Origin: JBCDKH01 sp964388485
GTDB taxonomy: Bacteria; Planctomycetota; Phycisphaerae; Tepidisphaerales; Tepidisphaeraceae
Assembly (NCBI GenBank): GCA_964388485.1
Contig: CAYMAS010000002.1
Span: 1 to 64,000 of the forward strand
Direction of reading: 5' to 3'
DNA length: 64,000 bases
This document shows, in pieces, positions 9,765-18,183 of the stretch. Both the position numbers and the translations under genes were made by a program. The notes below the pieces were generated by a model, which saw nothing but the letters and a program-made list of their open reading frames with translations, made no database searches and was not told the origin of the DNA. How positions within the stretch are numbered: the stretch's first letter is position 1; every line of letters starts with the position of its first letter.

Positions 9765-10142
9765 TCACTCCTCGGCGTCGCGGATGAGGTCGAGGTTTTT
9801 GGACTCGGGATGCTCCGTCTGCACGGGCGGCTCGCGGTCGAGTTCGTGCTTCTTCTTCGCCTGAGCGATCATCTTGTCGCGGGCCCGCTCGAACTCTTCG
9901 TTCGTGAGCTTGCCCTCGTCGCGAAGCTTTCGCAGATCGCTGATGCCGAAGCCCGTCGTCACGGGCTCGGTTCCCTCAGCGCCCCCTCCGAGGAACTGCC
10001 GCTTAGCCCACAGGGCCAGAACGAAGATGACGACCGCTGCAATGACGATCAGCAAAACCCGCCCGATCGCCCGCATCGAAGCCGGCCACTGACCTGGCTC
10101 CTGAGCGATCAGGTTTGCGATTGCGTCCCATTGGCCGCTCAT
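9765..10142 (-). CDS. Membrane-anchored SHOCT-domain protein
   Basis: 125 residues. One membrane helix (VLLIVIAAVVIFVLALWA, about 29-46) is followed by a linker and a SHOCT-type helical hairpin: FGISDLRKLRDEGKLTNEEFERARDKMIAQAKKKH. SHOCT domains are short oligomerisation motifs at the ends of many membrane proteins. The C-terminus is charged. The ATG at 10142 is chosen because the frame upstream belongs to the shadow of trpE. It starts 56 bases downstream of the trpE stop on the same strand. Confidence 0.75.
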   Translation of the reverse strand: MSGQWDAIANLIAQEPGQWPASMRAIGRVLLIVIAAVVIFVLALWAKRQFLGGGAEGTEPVTTGFGISDLRKLRDEGKLTNEEFERARDKMIAQAKKKHELDREPPVQTEHPESKNLDLIRDAEE

Positions 10143-10198
10143 GCCCCGAGGGTACGGAAGGTACACCACGCTTGTCGCACCGATCCACGGCCCTCGCG

Positions 10199-11680
10199 TC
10201 ACACAAAGCCGGCTTGTGCTACCGCCACCGCCCGGAGCATCGCCCGGGCCTTGTTCATGCACTCGTCGTACTCCCTCGCCGGCACGCTGTCCGCCACGAC
10301 ACCCGCCCCCGCCTGCACGTCGTAGCAGTCGCCGCGATGCACGATGGTCCGCAGGGCGATGCACGTGTCGAGGTCGCCGCCGAAGTCGACATGCCCCACC
10401 GCCCCTCCGTACGGGCCGCGACGCGTCGGCTCGAGCTCGTCGATGATCTGCATCGCCCGGATCTTCGGAGCCCCGCTCACCGTCCCCACCGGCAACGCCG
10501 CCCGCAGCGCGTCGAAGGCATCGAGACCTTCTTTCAAGGTCCCCTCGACGTTCGAGCTGATGTGCATCACGTGGCTGTACCGCTCGACCATCGCCCGCTC
10601 GGTGACGCGGACCGTGTCGACGTCGCTGACCTTGCCGACGTCGTTGCGGTGGAGATCGACGAGCATGGCGTGCTCGCTCATCTCCTTCGGATCGGCGAGC
10701 AGTTCGGCGGCGAGGCGTTCGTCTTCGACCGGCGTTTTGCCCCGTGGCCGGGTGCCGGCAAGCGGTCGCGACGTCACGCGGCGGCCGTGGACGCTGCAGA
10801 GAATCTCCGGCGAGTTGCCGATCAGCGTGCAGCTCGGCGTCCGCAGGTAGAACATGTACGGCGACGGGTTGATGACCCGCAACGCCCGGTAGACGTCGAA
10901 CGGCTTGGCCTGGCTCCTGGCCCGCAGCCGCAGCGACGGGACGAACTGGAAGATGTCGCCCGCATGGATGTACTCGACCCCACGAGCGACCGCCGCCTCG
11001 TAGTCGGCACGGGATCGGTTCTCCTCGACGTCCAGCTCCGGCAACTGCCGCAGGTCGATCTCTTCGCTCGCCCGCCCGACTGCGTAGGCATCGGCGGCTT
11101 CGAACAAAGCGTCGACTTGATCGCAAGCCTCGCGGTACGCGGCGTCGACGTCGTCCGTCACCGTCGCATGGGCGATCAGCTTGGCCGTCTTGTCGACGTT
11201 GTCGAAGGCGATGAGCCGGTCGTAGAAGCCGAAGTGGACGTCGGGCAGCCCGCGGTCGTCCGGCGGTCCACCACCCGGGCCATCGAGCTTGCCGGGCTCG
11301 TGATAACGGACGAGGTCGTAGCCGGCGAAGCCGACGAGCCCGCCGGTGAAGCTCGGCAGGTCCGGATTCGGCAGGTACGCCACGTTTCCCAACGTCTTCC
11401 GCAGGTCGCCCAGTGGATCGGCCGAGTCGCCGCGGCACGTGTACGTTTCGACCGGATCGGCTCCGACGAAGCTGTACCGGCCGATGGCGTCGCCGCCGAC
11501 GACGCTTTCGAGCAGAAACGCGTTGTCGCTCGTGTCGTTCTTCGTCAGCGCCAGGAGACCGCGCACGGGCGAGATCTTGTCCGCCAGCAACTGCCGATAG
11601 ACCGGCACCCGCAGCGGCCGCCACTCGTTTGCGGCAACGGTGGCCCGAAACGTCTCCAGATCCGGAAAGTGCCTGCCCAT
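10199..11680 (-). CDS. trpE: Anthranilate synthase component I
   Basis: Converts chorismate and ammonia (from the TrpG glutaminase) to anthranilate, the first step of tryptophan synthesis. 493 residues, normal for TrpE. The chorismate-binding domain shows SPEILCSV, RPLAGTRPRGKTP, HAMLVDLHRNDVGKV, GTVSGAPKIRAMQIIDELEPTRRGPYGGAVGH and the C-terminal QAGAGVVADSVPAREYDE. The N-terminal region (GLLALTKNDTSDNAFLLES, IGRYSFVGADP) matches the TrpE-specific domain with the feedback-inhibition site rather than PabB. No trpG is visible in the window. The gene stands apart from other trp genes. Confidence 0.95.
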   Translation of the reverse strand: MGRHFPDLETFRATVAANEWRPLRVPVYRQLLADKISPVRGLLALTKNDTSDNAFLLESVVGGDAIGRYSFVGADPVETYTCRGDSADPLGDLRKTLGNVAYLPNPDLPSFTGGLVGFAGYDLVRYHEPGKLDGPGGGPPDDRGLPDVHFGFYDRLIAFDNVDKTAKLIAHATVTDDVDAAYREACDQVDALFEAADAYAVGRASEEIDLRQLPELDVEENRSRADYEAAVARGVEYIHAGDIFQFVPSLRLRARSQAKPFDVYRALRVINPSPYMFYLRTPSCTLIGNSPEILCSVHGRRVTSRPLAGTRPRGKTPVEDERLAAELLADPKEMSEHAMLVDLHRNDVGKVSDVDTVRVTERAMVERYSHVMHISSNVEGTLKEGLDAFDALRAALPVGTVSGAPKIRAMQIIDELEPTRRGPYGGAVGHVDFGGDLDTCIALRTIVHRGDCYDVQAGAGVVADSVPAREYDECMNKARAMLRAVAVAQAGFV

Positions 11681-11718
11681 CGAGCGGGAAGCCTATGGGA
11701 AGCGACTCATCAAGCGAC

Positions 11719-12798
11719 TTACCCCAGCAGGTCGTGATCCGTCAGCCCGTGCTCGCTCACCGTCACATTCGACGCCAAGTCCCGACGCACGCGATGATCC
11801 AGACCCTGCTTCGACGCGTCGGCCAGCTTCTCCCGCAGCGATCGCACCGACTGCTCCGGTACCGCGATGTGACACACCGGCTCGCCCGGCTTGACGATCG
11901 GCAGCGTCGTCATGCCCAGCACGATGCCAGCCGCGGGGGAAACGAGCGTGTTCTGCTGGTCGCCGAAGACGCCGACGTTCGTACTCAGCGGCTGGCCCTT
12001 GTCGACAAACTCGCCCGGTGCCACATGGAACCGCAGCAACCCGCCGTGCTGCGCCCGGACCCAGGCGGTGCGGACGACAGGCGTCTGGTAAGGCGGCCGC
12101 TTGGGTTGGTCCGCCGTCATCTTCAGCGACGCCAGCACGTTGTGCACGCCCCGCACGCCGATCTCCAGCACCGTCGGCTCGATCTTGCTCGGCTCGCCGG
12201 CCTCGAGAATCACCGTCGGCACGCCCGCCTTCACCGCCGCGCGACGCAGCGACCCGTCGGGCCCTGTGCCGTTGACGATCAGCTCGCAGCCAAAGGCTTC
12301 GGCGAGCTTTTTGCAGCCGACATTGTCCAGATCTGCTCGGACATTGGGAAAGTTCGTCCGTCCCGACGCCGCCGAGTGCAGGTCCAGGCCGTAGTCGCAC
12401 TTGACCAGAATCTCGTCGAACAACAACCGGGCCGCCCTGCCCGAAAGCGAGCCCGTCGCCGAGCCGGGGAAGCAGCGATTTAGATCGCGTCGATCCGGCA
12501 TGTACCGGTCCTGCGTCTCGAAGCCGAAGAGGTCGACCACCGGCAAGAGCAGCAGCGTCCCGCGCAACAACTCCGGCGGCCTGGCGAACATCAGCTCGTG
12601 AACGATGCCTGTGCCGTTAATCTCGTCACCGTGAACGGCCGCGGTCACGAAGAGCGTCGGCCCCGGTTCCTTGGCCCGAATCACCCGGACCGGCAGGCCC
12701 AGGGTGTCGCCGGTGAACGTCTGGCTCGCCGGCAGCCGCAGGTCGACCGTCTCGCCACGAGGGATGGAAGCGTCGGCGATCTGGAGGACGTCGGGCAC
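11719..12798 (-). CDS. Succinylglutamate desuccinylase/aspartoacylase-family zinc hydrolase
   Basis: 359 residues from GTG. A zinc carboxypeptidase-like fold: zinc ligands in VTAAVHGDEING (HGDE) and GLDLHSAA (His), with the catalytic Glu likely in TVILEAGEPSKIE. DRRDLNRCFPG is the substrate-arginine motif of the family. The C-terminal 110 residues (VRAQHGGLLRFHVAPGEFVDKGQPL, TLVSPAAGIVLGM) form a beta barrel resembling a biotinyl/lipoyl fold, typical of the bacterial AstE/AspA-like group. The acyl-amide substrate is unknown. The gene lies 38 bases upstream of trpE and may share its transcript. Confidence 0.85.
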   Translation of the reverse strand: MPDVLQIADASIPRGETVDLRLPASQTFTGDTLGLPVRVIRAKEPGPTLFVTAAVHGDEINGTGIVHELMFARPPELLRGTLLLLPVVDLFGFETQDRYMPDRRDLNRCFPGSATGSLSGRAARLLFDEILVKCDYGLDLHSAASGRTNFPNVRADLDNVGCKKLAEAFGCELIVNGTGPDGSLRRAAVKAGVPTVILEAGEPSKIEPTVLEIGVRGVHNVLASLKMTADQPKRPPYQTPVVRTAWVRAQHGGLLRFHVAPGEFVDKGQPLSTNVGVFGDQQNTLVSPAAGIVLGMTTLPIVKPGEPVCHIAVPEQSVRSLREKLADASKQGLDHRVRRDLASNVTVSEHGLTDHDLLG

Positions 12799-12846
12799 TT
12801 GCCGCAGTCTACTGCCTGTCGAGCGGGCGACTCGTGATTTGTACTC

Positions 12847-12858
12847 ACTCCGCGGCTA
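12847..12858 (-). repeat. Half copy of REP-like family D
   Basis: Read on the minus strand this is GTAGCCGCGGAG, the GTAG plus first arm of the element complete at 38285-38307 and 60218-60240. The second arm is missing. It sits between two divergent genes. Confidence 0.4.
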
Positions 12859-12903
12859 CCCCCGAAAGGTGCGTGACGAGGCGACCGCTCTACGTTCTGA
12901 CGC

Positions 12904-13575
12904 TTGTCCGCCGTTCGCCCTGCCCTCGTGACACTCCTTGCCGCAGCCTTGCCGGTGGCGGGGGTGACGCTGCTCGCCTGGCACGGCCGCGAGGTGGCGG
13001 CGTGGATCGAGGCGGCATCGTTCGTGCAGAAGACGTTGCTCCTTCTCGGCGGCGGGGCTTTGCTCGCGGGCCTGTCGCTCATGCCGACGCACGCCGTCAG
13101 CCTCGCCTGCGGCTACGCCTTCGGCCTCTGGCTCGGACCCGCCGCGGCATGGATTGCGATCAGCGTGGCGACCATCCTCGGCTTCGTCATCGGCCAACTC
13201 GCCGCCGGTGCCAACTTCGCCGCCGACCTCCGCCGCCAGCCGCGTTGGCAAGGCGTGGCCGATGCGTTGCTTGACCGATCCCGATGGCGTACTGCCTGGC
13301 TCATCGGCCTCCTGCGTCTCTCGCCGCTCGCCCCCTTCGCCGCCACCAACGTCGCCCTCGCCGCCTTGCGAATGCCATGGCTGCCCTACCTCGTCGGCAG
13401 TGCCTTCGGCCTCGCCCCGCGGGTCATCGTCGTCGCCCTCTTTGGTGCGAGCCTGGCCGAACTCGACTGGTCACGGCCGCAGTCTCCCCTCCTCCTCATC
13501 GCCGGCGGCATCGCGACGCTCATCGCCCTCTGGCTCATCGGCCGCGTGGCGATGGGGGCATTGCGATCCCGTTGA
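12904..13575 (+). CDS. TVP38/TMEM64-family (VTT domain) membrane protein
   Basis: 223 residues with about six hydrophobic segments. The central part (LSLMPTHAVSLACGYAFGLWLG, GFVIGQLAAG, then RTAWLIGLLRLSPLAPFAATNVALA) is the signature of VTT/DedA-superfamily proteins, including the conserved Arg and Pro in RLSPLAPF. Members are proposed lipid scramblases or ion-coupled transporters for undecaprenyl or phospholipid carriers. The likely start is TTG at 12904; GTG at 12928 is an alternative. It is divergent from the zinc hydrolase gene. Confidence 0.85.
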   Translation: MSAVRPALVTLLAAALPVAGVTLLAWHGREVAAWIEAASFVQKTLLLLGGGALLAGLSLMPTHAVSLACGYAFGLWLGPAAAWIAISVATILGFVIGQLAAGANFAADLRRQPRWQGVADALLDRSRWRTAWLIGLLRLSPLAPFAATNVALAALRMPWLPYLVGSAFGLAPRVIVVALFGASLAELDWSRPQSPLLLIAGGIATLIALWLIGRVAMGALRSR

Positions 13576-13598
13576 TCCTTCTCAAATAAGCGTCGACC

Positions 13599-14633
13599 TC
13601 AGTCCTTCGGCGGCTCCTTGGCGCCGAGCCAGGGCATCATCTGACGGACACGCTTGCCGGTTTGCTCGACGCTGCTGGCGAGGTCCTTCTCGTACAGCCG
13701 CTTGAACTCCGGCATGCCGGCTTCGTATTCGGCACGCCATTCCTTGGCGAACTGGCCGGACTGGATCTCGCCCAGGATCTCCTTCATGCGGGCCTTGGCG
13801 GACTCGTCGACGACGCGCGGGCCGCGGGTGAGGTCGCCGTACTCGGCGGTGTTTGATACCGAGTAGCGCATGTAGTCCAGGCCGCCTTGGAAGATGAGGT
13901 CGGTGATGAGCTTGACCTCGTGGACACACTCGAAGTAGGCCATCTCCGGCGGATAGCCGGCTTCGGTCAACGTCTCGTAGCCGGCCTTGATGAGGGCGGC
14001 GAGGCCGCCACATAGGACGGCCTGTTCGCCGAAGAGGTCGGTTTCGCACTCGTCCTTGAAGCTCGTCTCGAAGATGCCACTGCGACCCCCGCCGACGCCG
14101 TTGGCCCAGGCAAGGGCGATGCCGCGGGCGTTGCCGGTGGCGTCCTGGTGGACGGCGAACAAGCACGGCACGCCGCCGCCCTGCTCGAATTGGCTGCGGA
14201 CCAGATGGCCCGGGCCCTTGGGGGCGACCATCACGACGTCGACGTCACTCGGCACCTCGATCGTCTTGAAGTGGACGTTGAAGCCGTGCGTGAAGCCCAG
14301 CGTCTTGCCGGCGGTGAGGTTCGGCTGGATGTCCTTCTCGTACACCGCCGGCTGCACTTCGTCGGGCAAGGCGACGATGATCAGGTCCGCCTGCTTGACA
14401 GCATCGGCGACGGGCATCGGGTCGAAGCCCTTCTCCTTAGCGAGCCGGCCGTTGGCGGATTCCGGGCGGTTGGCGACGATGACGTTGACGCCCGAGTCGC
14501 GCAGGTTCTGCGCGTGGGCGTGGCCTTGGGAGCCGAAGCCGAGGATCGCCACCGTCTTGCCGTCCCCGCCAACGAGCGGCGTCATGGGGGCGTCGTCGGC
14601 GTAGAGCATCTTCATCGTGGAGCTGTCTGACAT
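13599..14633 (-). CDS. ilvC: Ketol-acid reductoisomerase (NADP+)
   Basis: Second step of valine, leucine and isoleucine synthesis: isomerises and reduces acetolactate or acetohydroxybutyrate. 344 residues, class I length. The Rossmann motif is ILGFGSQGHAHAQNLRDSG with NRPESANGR at the cofactor-phosphate loop. Further motifs are GKTLGFTHGFNVHF, MVAPKGPGHLVRSQFEQGGGVPCLFAVH and, in the knotted C-terminal domain, ETDLFGEQAVLCGGLAALIKAGYETLTEAGYPPEMAYFE (metal ligands D and E) and SNTAEYGDLTRGPRVV. No ilvBN genes are in the window. Confidence 0.97.
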   Translation of the reverse strand: MSDSSTMKMLYADDAPMTPLVGGDGKTVAILGFGSQGHAHAQNLRDSGVNVIVANRPESANGRLAKEKGFDPMPVADAVKQADLIIVALPDEVQPAVYEKDIQPNLTAGKTLGFTHGFNVHFKTIEVPSDVDVVMVAPKGPGHLVRSQFEQGGGVPCLFAVHQDATGNARGIALAWANGVGGGRSGIFETSFKDECETDLFGEQAVLCGGLAALIKAGYETLTEAGYPPEMAYFECVHEVKLITDLIFQGGLDYMRYSVSNTAEYGDLTRGPRVVDESAKARMKEILGEIQSGQFAKEWRAEYEAGMPEFKRLYEKDLASSVEQTGKRVRQMMPWLGAKEPPKD

Positions 14634-14714
14634 GAGTTTTGGGAGGTGCGGGCGGACACCGTAGCACCGAAGGCAACCGTTTGTCGCTCAGGGGTCATCG
14701 CGTATGTTCCGGCC

Positions 14715-15128
14715 ATGAGTGACGACAAGGCTAAGTCGGGCGGCGGGATGCGCGAGGAGCGGGGACGGGTGCACGGCGACATGACGGTCGACGACAAGTT
14801 CACGCTCTGGGGTGCCGTCTCGGGCGACCTGCGCGTCATCGAAGGCGGCAAGTGCTACGTCCGCGGCAACGTCGGGGGCGACCTCATCATCGACTTCGGC
14901 GGACGCTGCCACCTCTACGGCCACGTCGCGGGCAACCTACAGCTCTTCCGCGGCAGCAAAGTCATCGTCAGCGGCACCGTCGCAGGCACCGCCGCCAATC
15001 AGAACGGCCGGCTCTACATCGATCCCCACGGCCGGATCCTGGGCCGCATCAAGACCGAAGGCAAACATGCCGAGACCACCACCGAAGACGCCTACGGCAA
15101 CGCGAAGGTGGAATACGGTCGCAAGTGA
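14715..15128 (+). CDS. Bactofilin-like polymer-forming protein
   Basis: 137 residues. After a short disordered start, residues about 25-115 form repeating short beta-strand turns with Gly/Asn spacing (GRVHGDMTVDDKFTLWGAVSGDLRV, GKCYVRGNVGGDLII, GRCHLYGHVAGNLQLF, GSKVIVSGTVAGTA), the right-handed beta-helix pattern of bactofilins. The ending ILGRIKTEGKHAE fits the capping end of the helix. Bactofilins polymerise without nucleotide and act in cell shape or polar localisation. Start at ATG 14715. The stop overlaps the start of the DUF456 gene (GTGA at 15125-15128), so the pair is coupled. Confidence 0.8.
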   Translation: MSDDKAKSGGGMREERGRVHGDMTVDDKFTLWGAVSGDLRVIEGGKCYVRGNVGGDLIIDFGGRCHLYGHVAGNLQLFRGSKVIVSGTVAGTAANQNGRLYIDPHGRILGRIKTEGKHAETTTEDAYGNAKVEYGRK

Positions 15129-15664
15129 TCGAGTGGCTGCTCTACCTGACGCTCATCGCGTTCCTGCTGAGCGGGCTGGGGCTGAATCTGATCGGATTGC
15201 CGGGGCTGTGGCTGATGGTGGCGGCTCACGGGACTTATGCAGCTCTTACGCCGGCAGCGGTGGTCGGGTGGCCGAGCGTGATCGCGATTGTGTCGCTGGC
15301 GTTGCTGGCCGAGGTGATCGAGTTCGTCGCCGGAGCCGCCGGAAGTAAGGCGGCGGGCGGAGCATTGCGGAGCACGATCGGAGCGGTTGTCGGCGGTGTC
15401 GCGGGCGGCATTCTGGGTGTGGTGCTGGTGCCCTTCCTGCCGATCGTCAACGCGATCCTCGGTGCCTGTGTCGGCAGCTTTCTCGGAGCGGCGGCCCTGG
15501 AGGCGAGCAAGGCGCCGGCGACGGTGGAACGGCGAATCGACTTCTACAAGCGGCTCGACCGCGTCGGCCGAGGAGCGTTTTGGGGCAAGCTCTGGGGCAT
15601 CCTGCTCAAGACAGTCGTGGGCGTCGTCATGCTGGTCGTGAGTCTTTGGACTGCCTGGGCGTAA
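15125..15664 (+). CDS. DUF456-family membrane protein
   Basis: 179 residues from GTG. It has five or six hydrophobic stretches with glycine-zipper character: LLYLTLIAFLLSGLGLNLIGLPGLWLMVAA near the start and GGALRSTIGAVVGGVAGGILGVVLVPFLPIVNAILGACVGSFLGAAALE in the middle. This is the DUF456 pattern. A last helix ends the protein. Function unknown in the family. The start overlaps the bactofilin stop by four bases, suggesting the membrane protein is made with bactofilin. pgi starts 32 bases after it. Confidence 0.78.
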   Translation: MIEWLLYLTLIAFLLSGLGLNLIGLPGLWLMVAAHGTYAALTPAAVVGWPSVIAIVSLALLAEVIEFVAGAAGSKAAGGALRSTIGAVVGGVAGGILGVVLVPFLPIVNAILGACVGSFLGAAALEASKAPATVERRIDFYKRLDRVGRGAFWGKLWGILLKTVVGVVMLVVSLWTAWA

Positions 15665-15696
15665 ACACACGCTCGAGGCTCGCATACCCTGCTCGC

Positions 15697-17328
15697 ATGC
15701 CGAATCCGACCGAATTGGGTGCTTGGGACCGTCTGAAGCAGTTGCACGAAGCGGTCGAGCCGTTGCACCTGCGCGATCTGTTCCGCGACGACCCGCAGCG
15801 GGCGGAACGGTTCAGCCGCGACGTCGATGGGCTGTTCGTCGACTTTTCCAAGCACCGCGTCACCGATGAAGCCTTCGACGCGCTGATCGGCCTGGCGGAG
15901 GAGGCGGGTGTCGAGGCGATGCGGGACAAGATGTTCAGCGGCGAGAAGATCAACGTCACGGAAGATCGGGCCGTCCTGCACGTGGCGTTGCGGAATCGCT
16001 CAGATGAGCCGATCCAAGTCGACGGCGAGGACGTGATGCCGCGGATCAACGAGACTCTGGCGAAGATGCGAGCCTTTGCGGATCGCGTTCGCGACGGCGA
16101 GTGGACCGGCTTCACCGGCAAGCCCGTCCGCGACATCGTCAACATCGGCATCGGCGGCAGCGACCTGGGACCGGCAATGGCGTGCGAGGCCCTGCGGCCT
16201 TACGGCAAAAGCGACCTGCGGATGCACTTCGTCAGCAACGTCGACGGCACCGACATTGCCGAGACGCTGGCGAAGCTGGACGTCGAGACGTGCCTCTTCG
16301 TTATCGCGAGCAAGACCTTCACGACCCAAGAGACGCTCACCAACGCCGACACCGCCAAGCAGTGGTACATCACCAATGCCGGCGGGACCGGCGACGTGGG
16401 CAAGCACTTCGTCGCCGTCAGCACGAATGCCGAGGGCGTCGAGGCGTTCGGGATCAACCCGGCGAACATGTTCGAGTTCGACGACTGGGTCGGCGGGCGG
16501 TACTCGATGTGGTCGGCCATCGGGCTGCCGATCGCGCTCTACGTCGGCATGGACCTGTTCGAAGACTTCCTGGCGGGCGGGCACCAGATGGACCGGCACT
16601 TCCAGACCACGCCCCTGCGGGACAACCTGCCGGTCATCCTGGGCGTCCTGGGCGTCTGGTACAACAACTTCTTCGGCTTCGACACCCACGCGGTCCTGCC
16701 CTACGACCAATACCTGCGTCGCTTTCCGGCCTATCTGCAGCAGGCGGACATGGAGTCCAACGGCAAACGCACCCGCCGCGGCGGCGAGCCGGTCGAGGGG
16801 TACTCCACCGGTCCGATCCTCTGGGGCGAGCCCGGCACCAACGGCCAGCACAGCTTCTATCAGCTTATCCACCAGGGCGAAAAGCCCGTGCCGTGCGACT
16901 TCCTGGCGCCGGTGATCAGCCACAACCCAATCGGAGATCATCACGACAAGCTGCTGGCCAACTTCTTTGCCCAACCCGAAGCGCTCATGCGCGGCAAGAC
17001 GGCGGACGAGGTCCGCAGCGAGCTAGGCGAGAATCCCGACGAAGCCCTCGTCGCCCACAAGACCTTCCCCGGCAACCGCGTTACCACCAGCATCCTCTTC
17101 GACCGTCTGACGCCCCACGTCCTGGGTCAGCTCGTCGCGCTCTACGAACACAAGATCTTCGTCCAGGGCGTCATCTGGGACGTCAACAGCTACGACCAAT
17201 GGGGCGTCGAACTCGGCAAACAGCTCGCCAAGGCAATCTTGCCGGAGCTGACCGGCAGCGACCACGTCGAGAGCCACGATGCGAGCACGAACACGCTCAT
17301 CAATCGCTACCGCAACCGCAAGGGGTGA
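15697..17328 (+). CDS. pgi: Glucose-6-phosphate isomerase
   Basis: Interconverts glucose 6-phosphate and fructose 6-phosphate. 543 residues, the length of the enterobacterial/eukaryotic type. Signature motifs: VNIGIGGSDLGPAMACEAL, FVSNVDGT, FVIASKTFTTQET, the Pgi pattern GGRYSMWSAIGLPIAL, NLPVILGVLGVWY, GEPGTNGQHSFYQLIHQG, and at the C-terminus YEHKIFVQGVIWDVNSYDQWGVELGK with the catalytic Lys. Start at ATG 15697. The gene is followed by a strong inverted repeat at 17341-17399. Confidence 0.97.
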   Translation: MPNPTELGAWDRLKQLHEAVEPLHLRDLFRDDPQRAERFSRDVDGLFVDFSKHRVTDEAFDALIGLAEEAGVEAMRDKMFSGEKINVTEDRAVLHVALRNRSDEPIQVDGEDVMPRINETLAKMRAFADRVRDGEWTGFTGKPVRDIVNIGIGGSDLGPAMACEALRPYGKSDLRMHFVSNVDGTDIAETLAKLDVETCLFVIASKTFTTQETLTNADTAKQWYITNAGGTGDVGKHFVAVSTNAEGVEAFGINPANMFEFDDWVGGRYSMWSAIGLPIALYVGMDLFEDFLAGGHQMDRHFQTTPLRDNLPVILGVLGVWYNNFFGFDTHAVLPYDQYLRRFPAYLQQADMESNGKRTRRGGEPVEGYSTGPILWGEPGTNGQHSFYQLIHQGEKPVPCDFLAPVISHNPIGDHHDKLLANFFAQPEALMRGKTADEVRSELGENPDEALVAHKTFPGNRVTTSILFDRLTPHVLGQLVALYEHKIFVQGVIWDVNSYDQWGVELGKQLAKAILPELTGSDHVESHDASTNTLINRYRNRKG

Positions 17329-17340
17329 GCATTCTCTCTC

Positions 17341-17399
17341 GTAGGGTGGGCTTTAGCCCACCTCCGGGCCGTCAGATGGTGGGCTAAAGCCCACCCTAC
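17341..17399. repeat. Inverted pair of REP-like elements, family A (BIME-like)
   Basis: GTAG then the hairpin GGTGGGCT-TT-AGCCCACC (17341-17362), a 15-base spacer, then the exact mirror copy ending CCCTAC (17378-17399). Each half can fold alone and the two can pair with each other. It lies between converging genes and could end transcription from both sides. Related pairs are at 28909-28969 and 46494-46557. Confidence 0.9.
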
Positions 17400-17413
17400 C
17401 GGGTTCTACGAGA

Positions 17414-18064
17414 TCACTTCGGGTGCTTGCAGTGGTAGACGCCGCCCGGCGGGACGCTGCGGACGACGAGGTCGAACTCGACCTCCTTGAACATCTTCTT
17501 GTAGACCGGCAAAAAGACCCACGGGGCCACCGTCAGCTGCGTGAAGATCATGTCCGGCGTCTCACGAACCCAGTTGAGGATGCTCGCCTTCACCGGCTCC
17601 GGCAGCGACGGTGTCGGCAGGCCGCACAGCGTCACGTCGACCGGCGGCAGGTCCGTCAGGTGATCGGCGATATCGCCCGCGTTGCCTTCGACGATGCGGA
17701 CCTGCGGGTGGCTGCCGAACCGCTTGCGGAGCACCGCGGCGAAGTCGGGATCGAGCTCACTGACGACGAGGGTCGACTCGGGGTGCATGAGCTTGACGAT
17801 CATTTCCGTCACCGGCCCCGTGCCGCCGCCGAGCTCGACGAGGGTCTGCTTCTTGGTGCCGTCGACGTGCCGGCACATGGCGCGGCTGAGGAACTTGCTC
17901 GAGGGATAGAAGCTCGAAATCTTGATGCCTTGCTGCAGGAACTTCCTGGCGAAGAGCAGGCGGTTGTTGCCGGCCTTGGTCTTGGTGCCACGTCGCTTCG
18001 GCTGCTCCATGACGGCCGCAGCGGAGTCGGTGGCGTTCACTTCCGGTGAGGCGGCTTCGGTCAA
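17414..18064 (-). CDS. SAM-dependent methyltransferase, phospholipid N-methyltransferase-like
   Basis: 216 residues from TTG at 18064; ATG at 18010 (MEQPKRRG) is an alternative. After a basic N-terminus, RLLFARKFLQQGIKISSFYPSSKFLSRAMCRHV resembles the substrate-positioning start of PmtA/LpmT-type phospholipid methyltransferases (conserved Pro-Ser-Ser). SAM motif I is LVELGGGTGPVT, motif II VVSELDPDF, then VEGNAGDIAD and VTLCGLPTPSLP. It may methylate phosphatidylethanolamine or an ornithine lipid; a KsgA-like rRNA methyltransferase is the other reading, less likely given the CGLPT rather than NLPY motif. Confidence 0.75.
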   Translation of the reverse strand: MTEAASPEVNATDSAAAVMEQPKRRGTKTKAGNNRLLFARKFLQQGIKISSFYPSSKFLSRAMCRHVDGTKKQTLVELGGGTGPVTEMIVKLMHPESTLVVSELDPDFAAVLRKRFGSHPQVRIVEGNAGDIADHLTDLPPVDVTLCGLPTPSLPEPVKASILNWVRETPDMIFTQLTVAPWVFLPVYKKMFKEVEFDLVVRSVPPGGVYHCKHPK

Positions 18065-18183
18065 GACTTCAATCCTTCAGGCTGAGGCAAGGCGTTATCA
18101 GACGCCGCACCCGACGGCGCGGCAGCGTGCAGCTTAGGGCCTTGCTCCGGCGGCTCAACCCCAAACTCCTGCCGCGCCCCGCC

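Noticed and set aside
17414..18064. KsgA-type 16S rRNA dimethyltransferase
   Set aside because: SAM motifs fit, but the catalytic NLPY-like motif is replaced by CGLPT and the N-terminal Pro-Ser-Ser segment fits phospholipid methyltransferases better.
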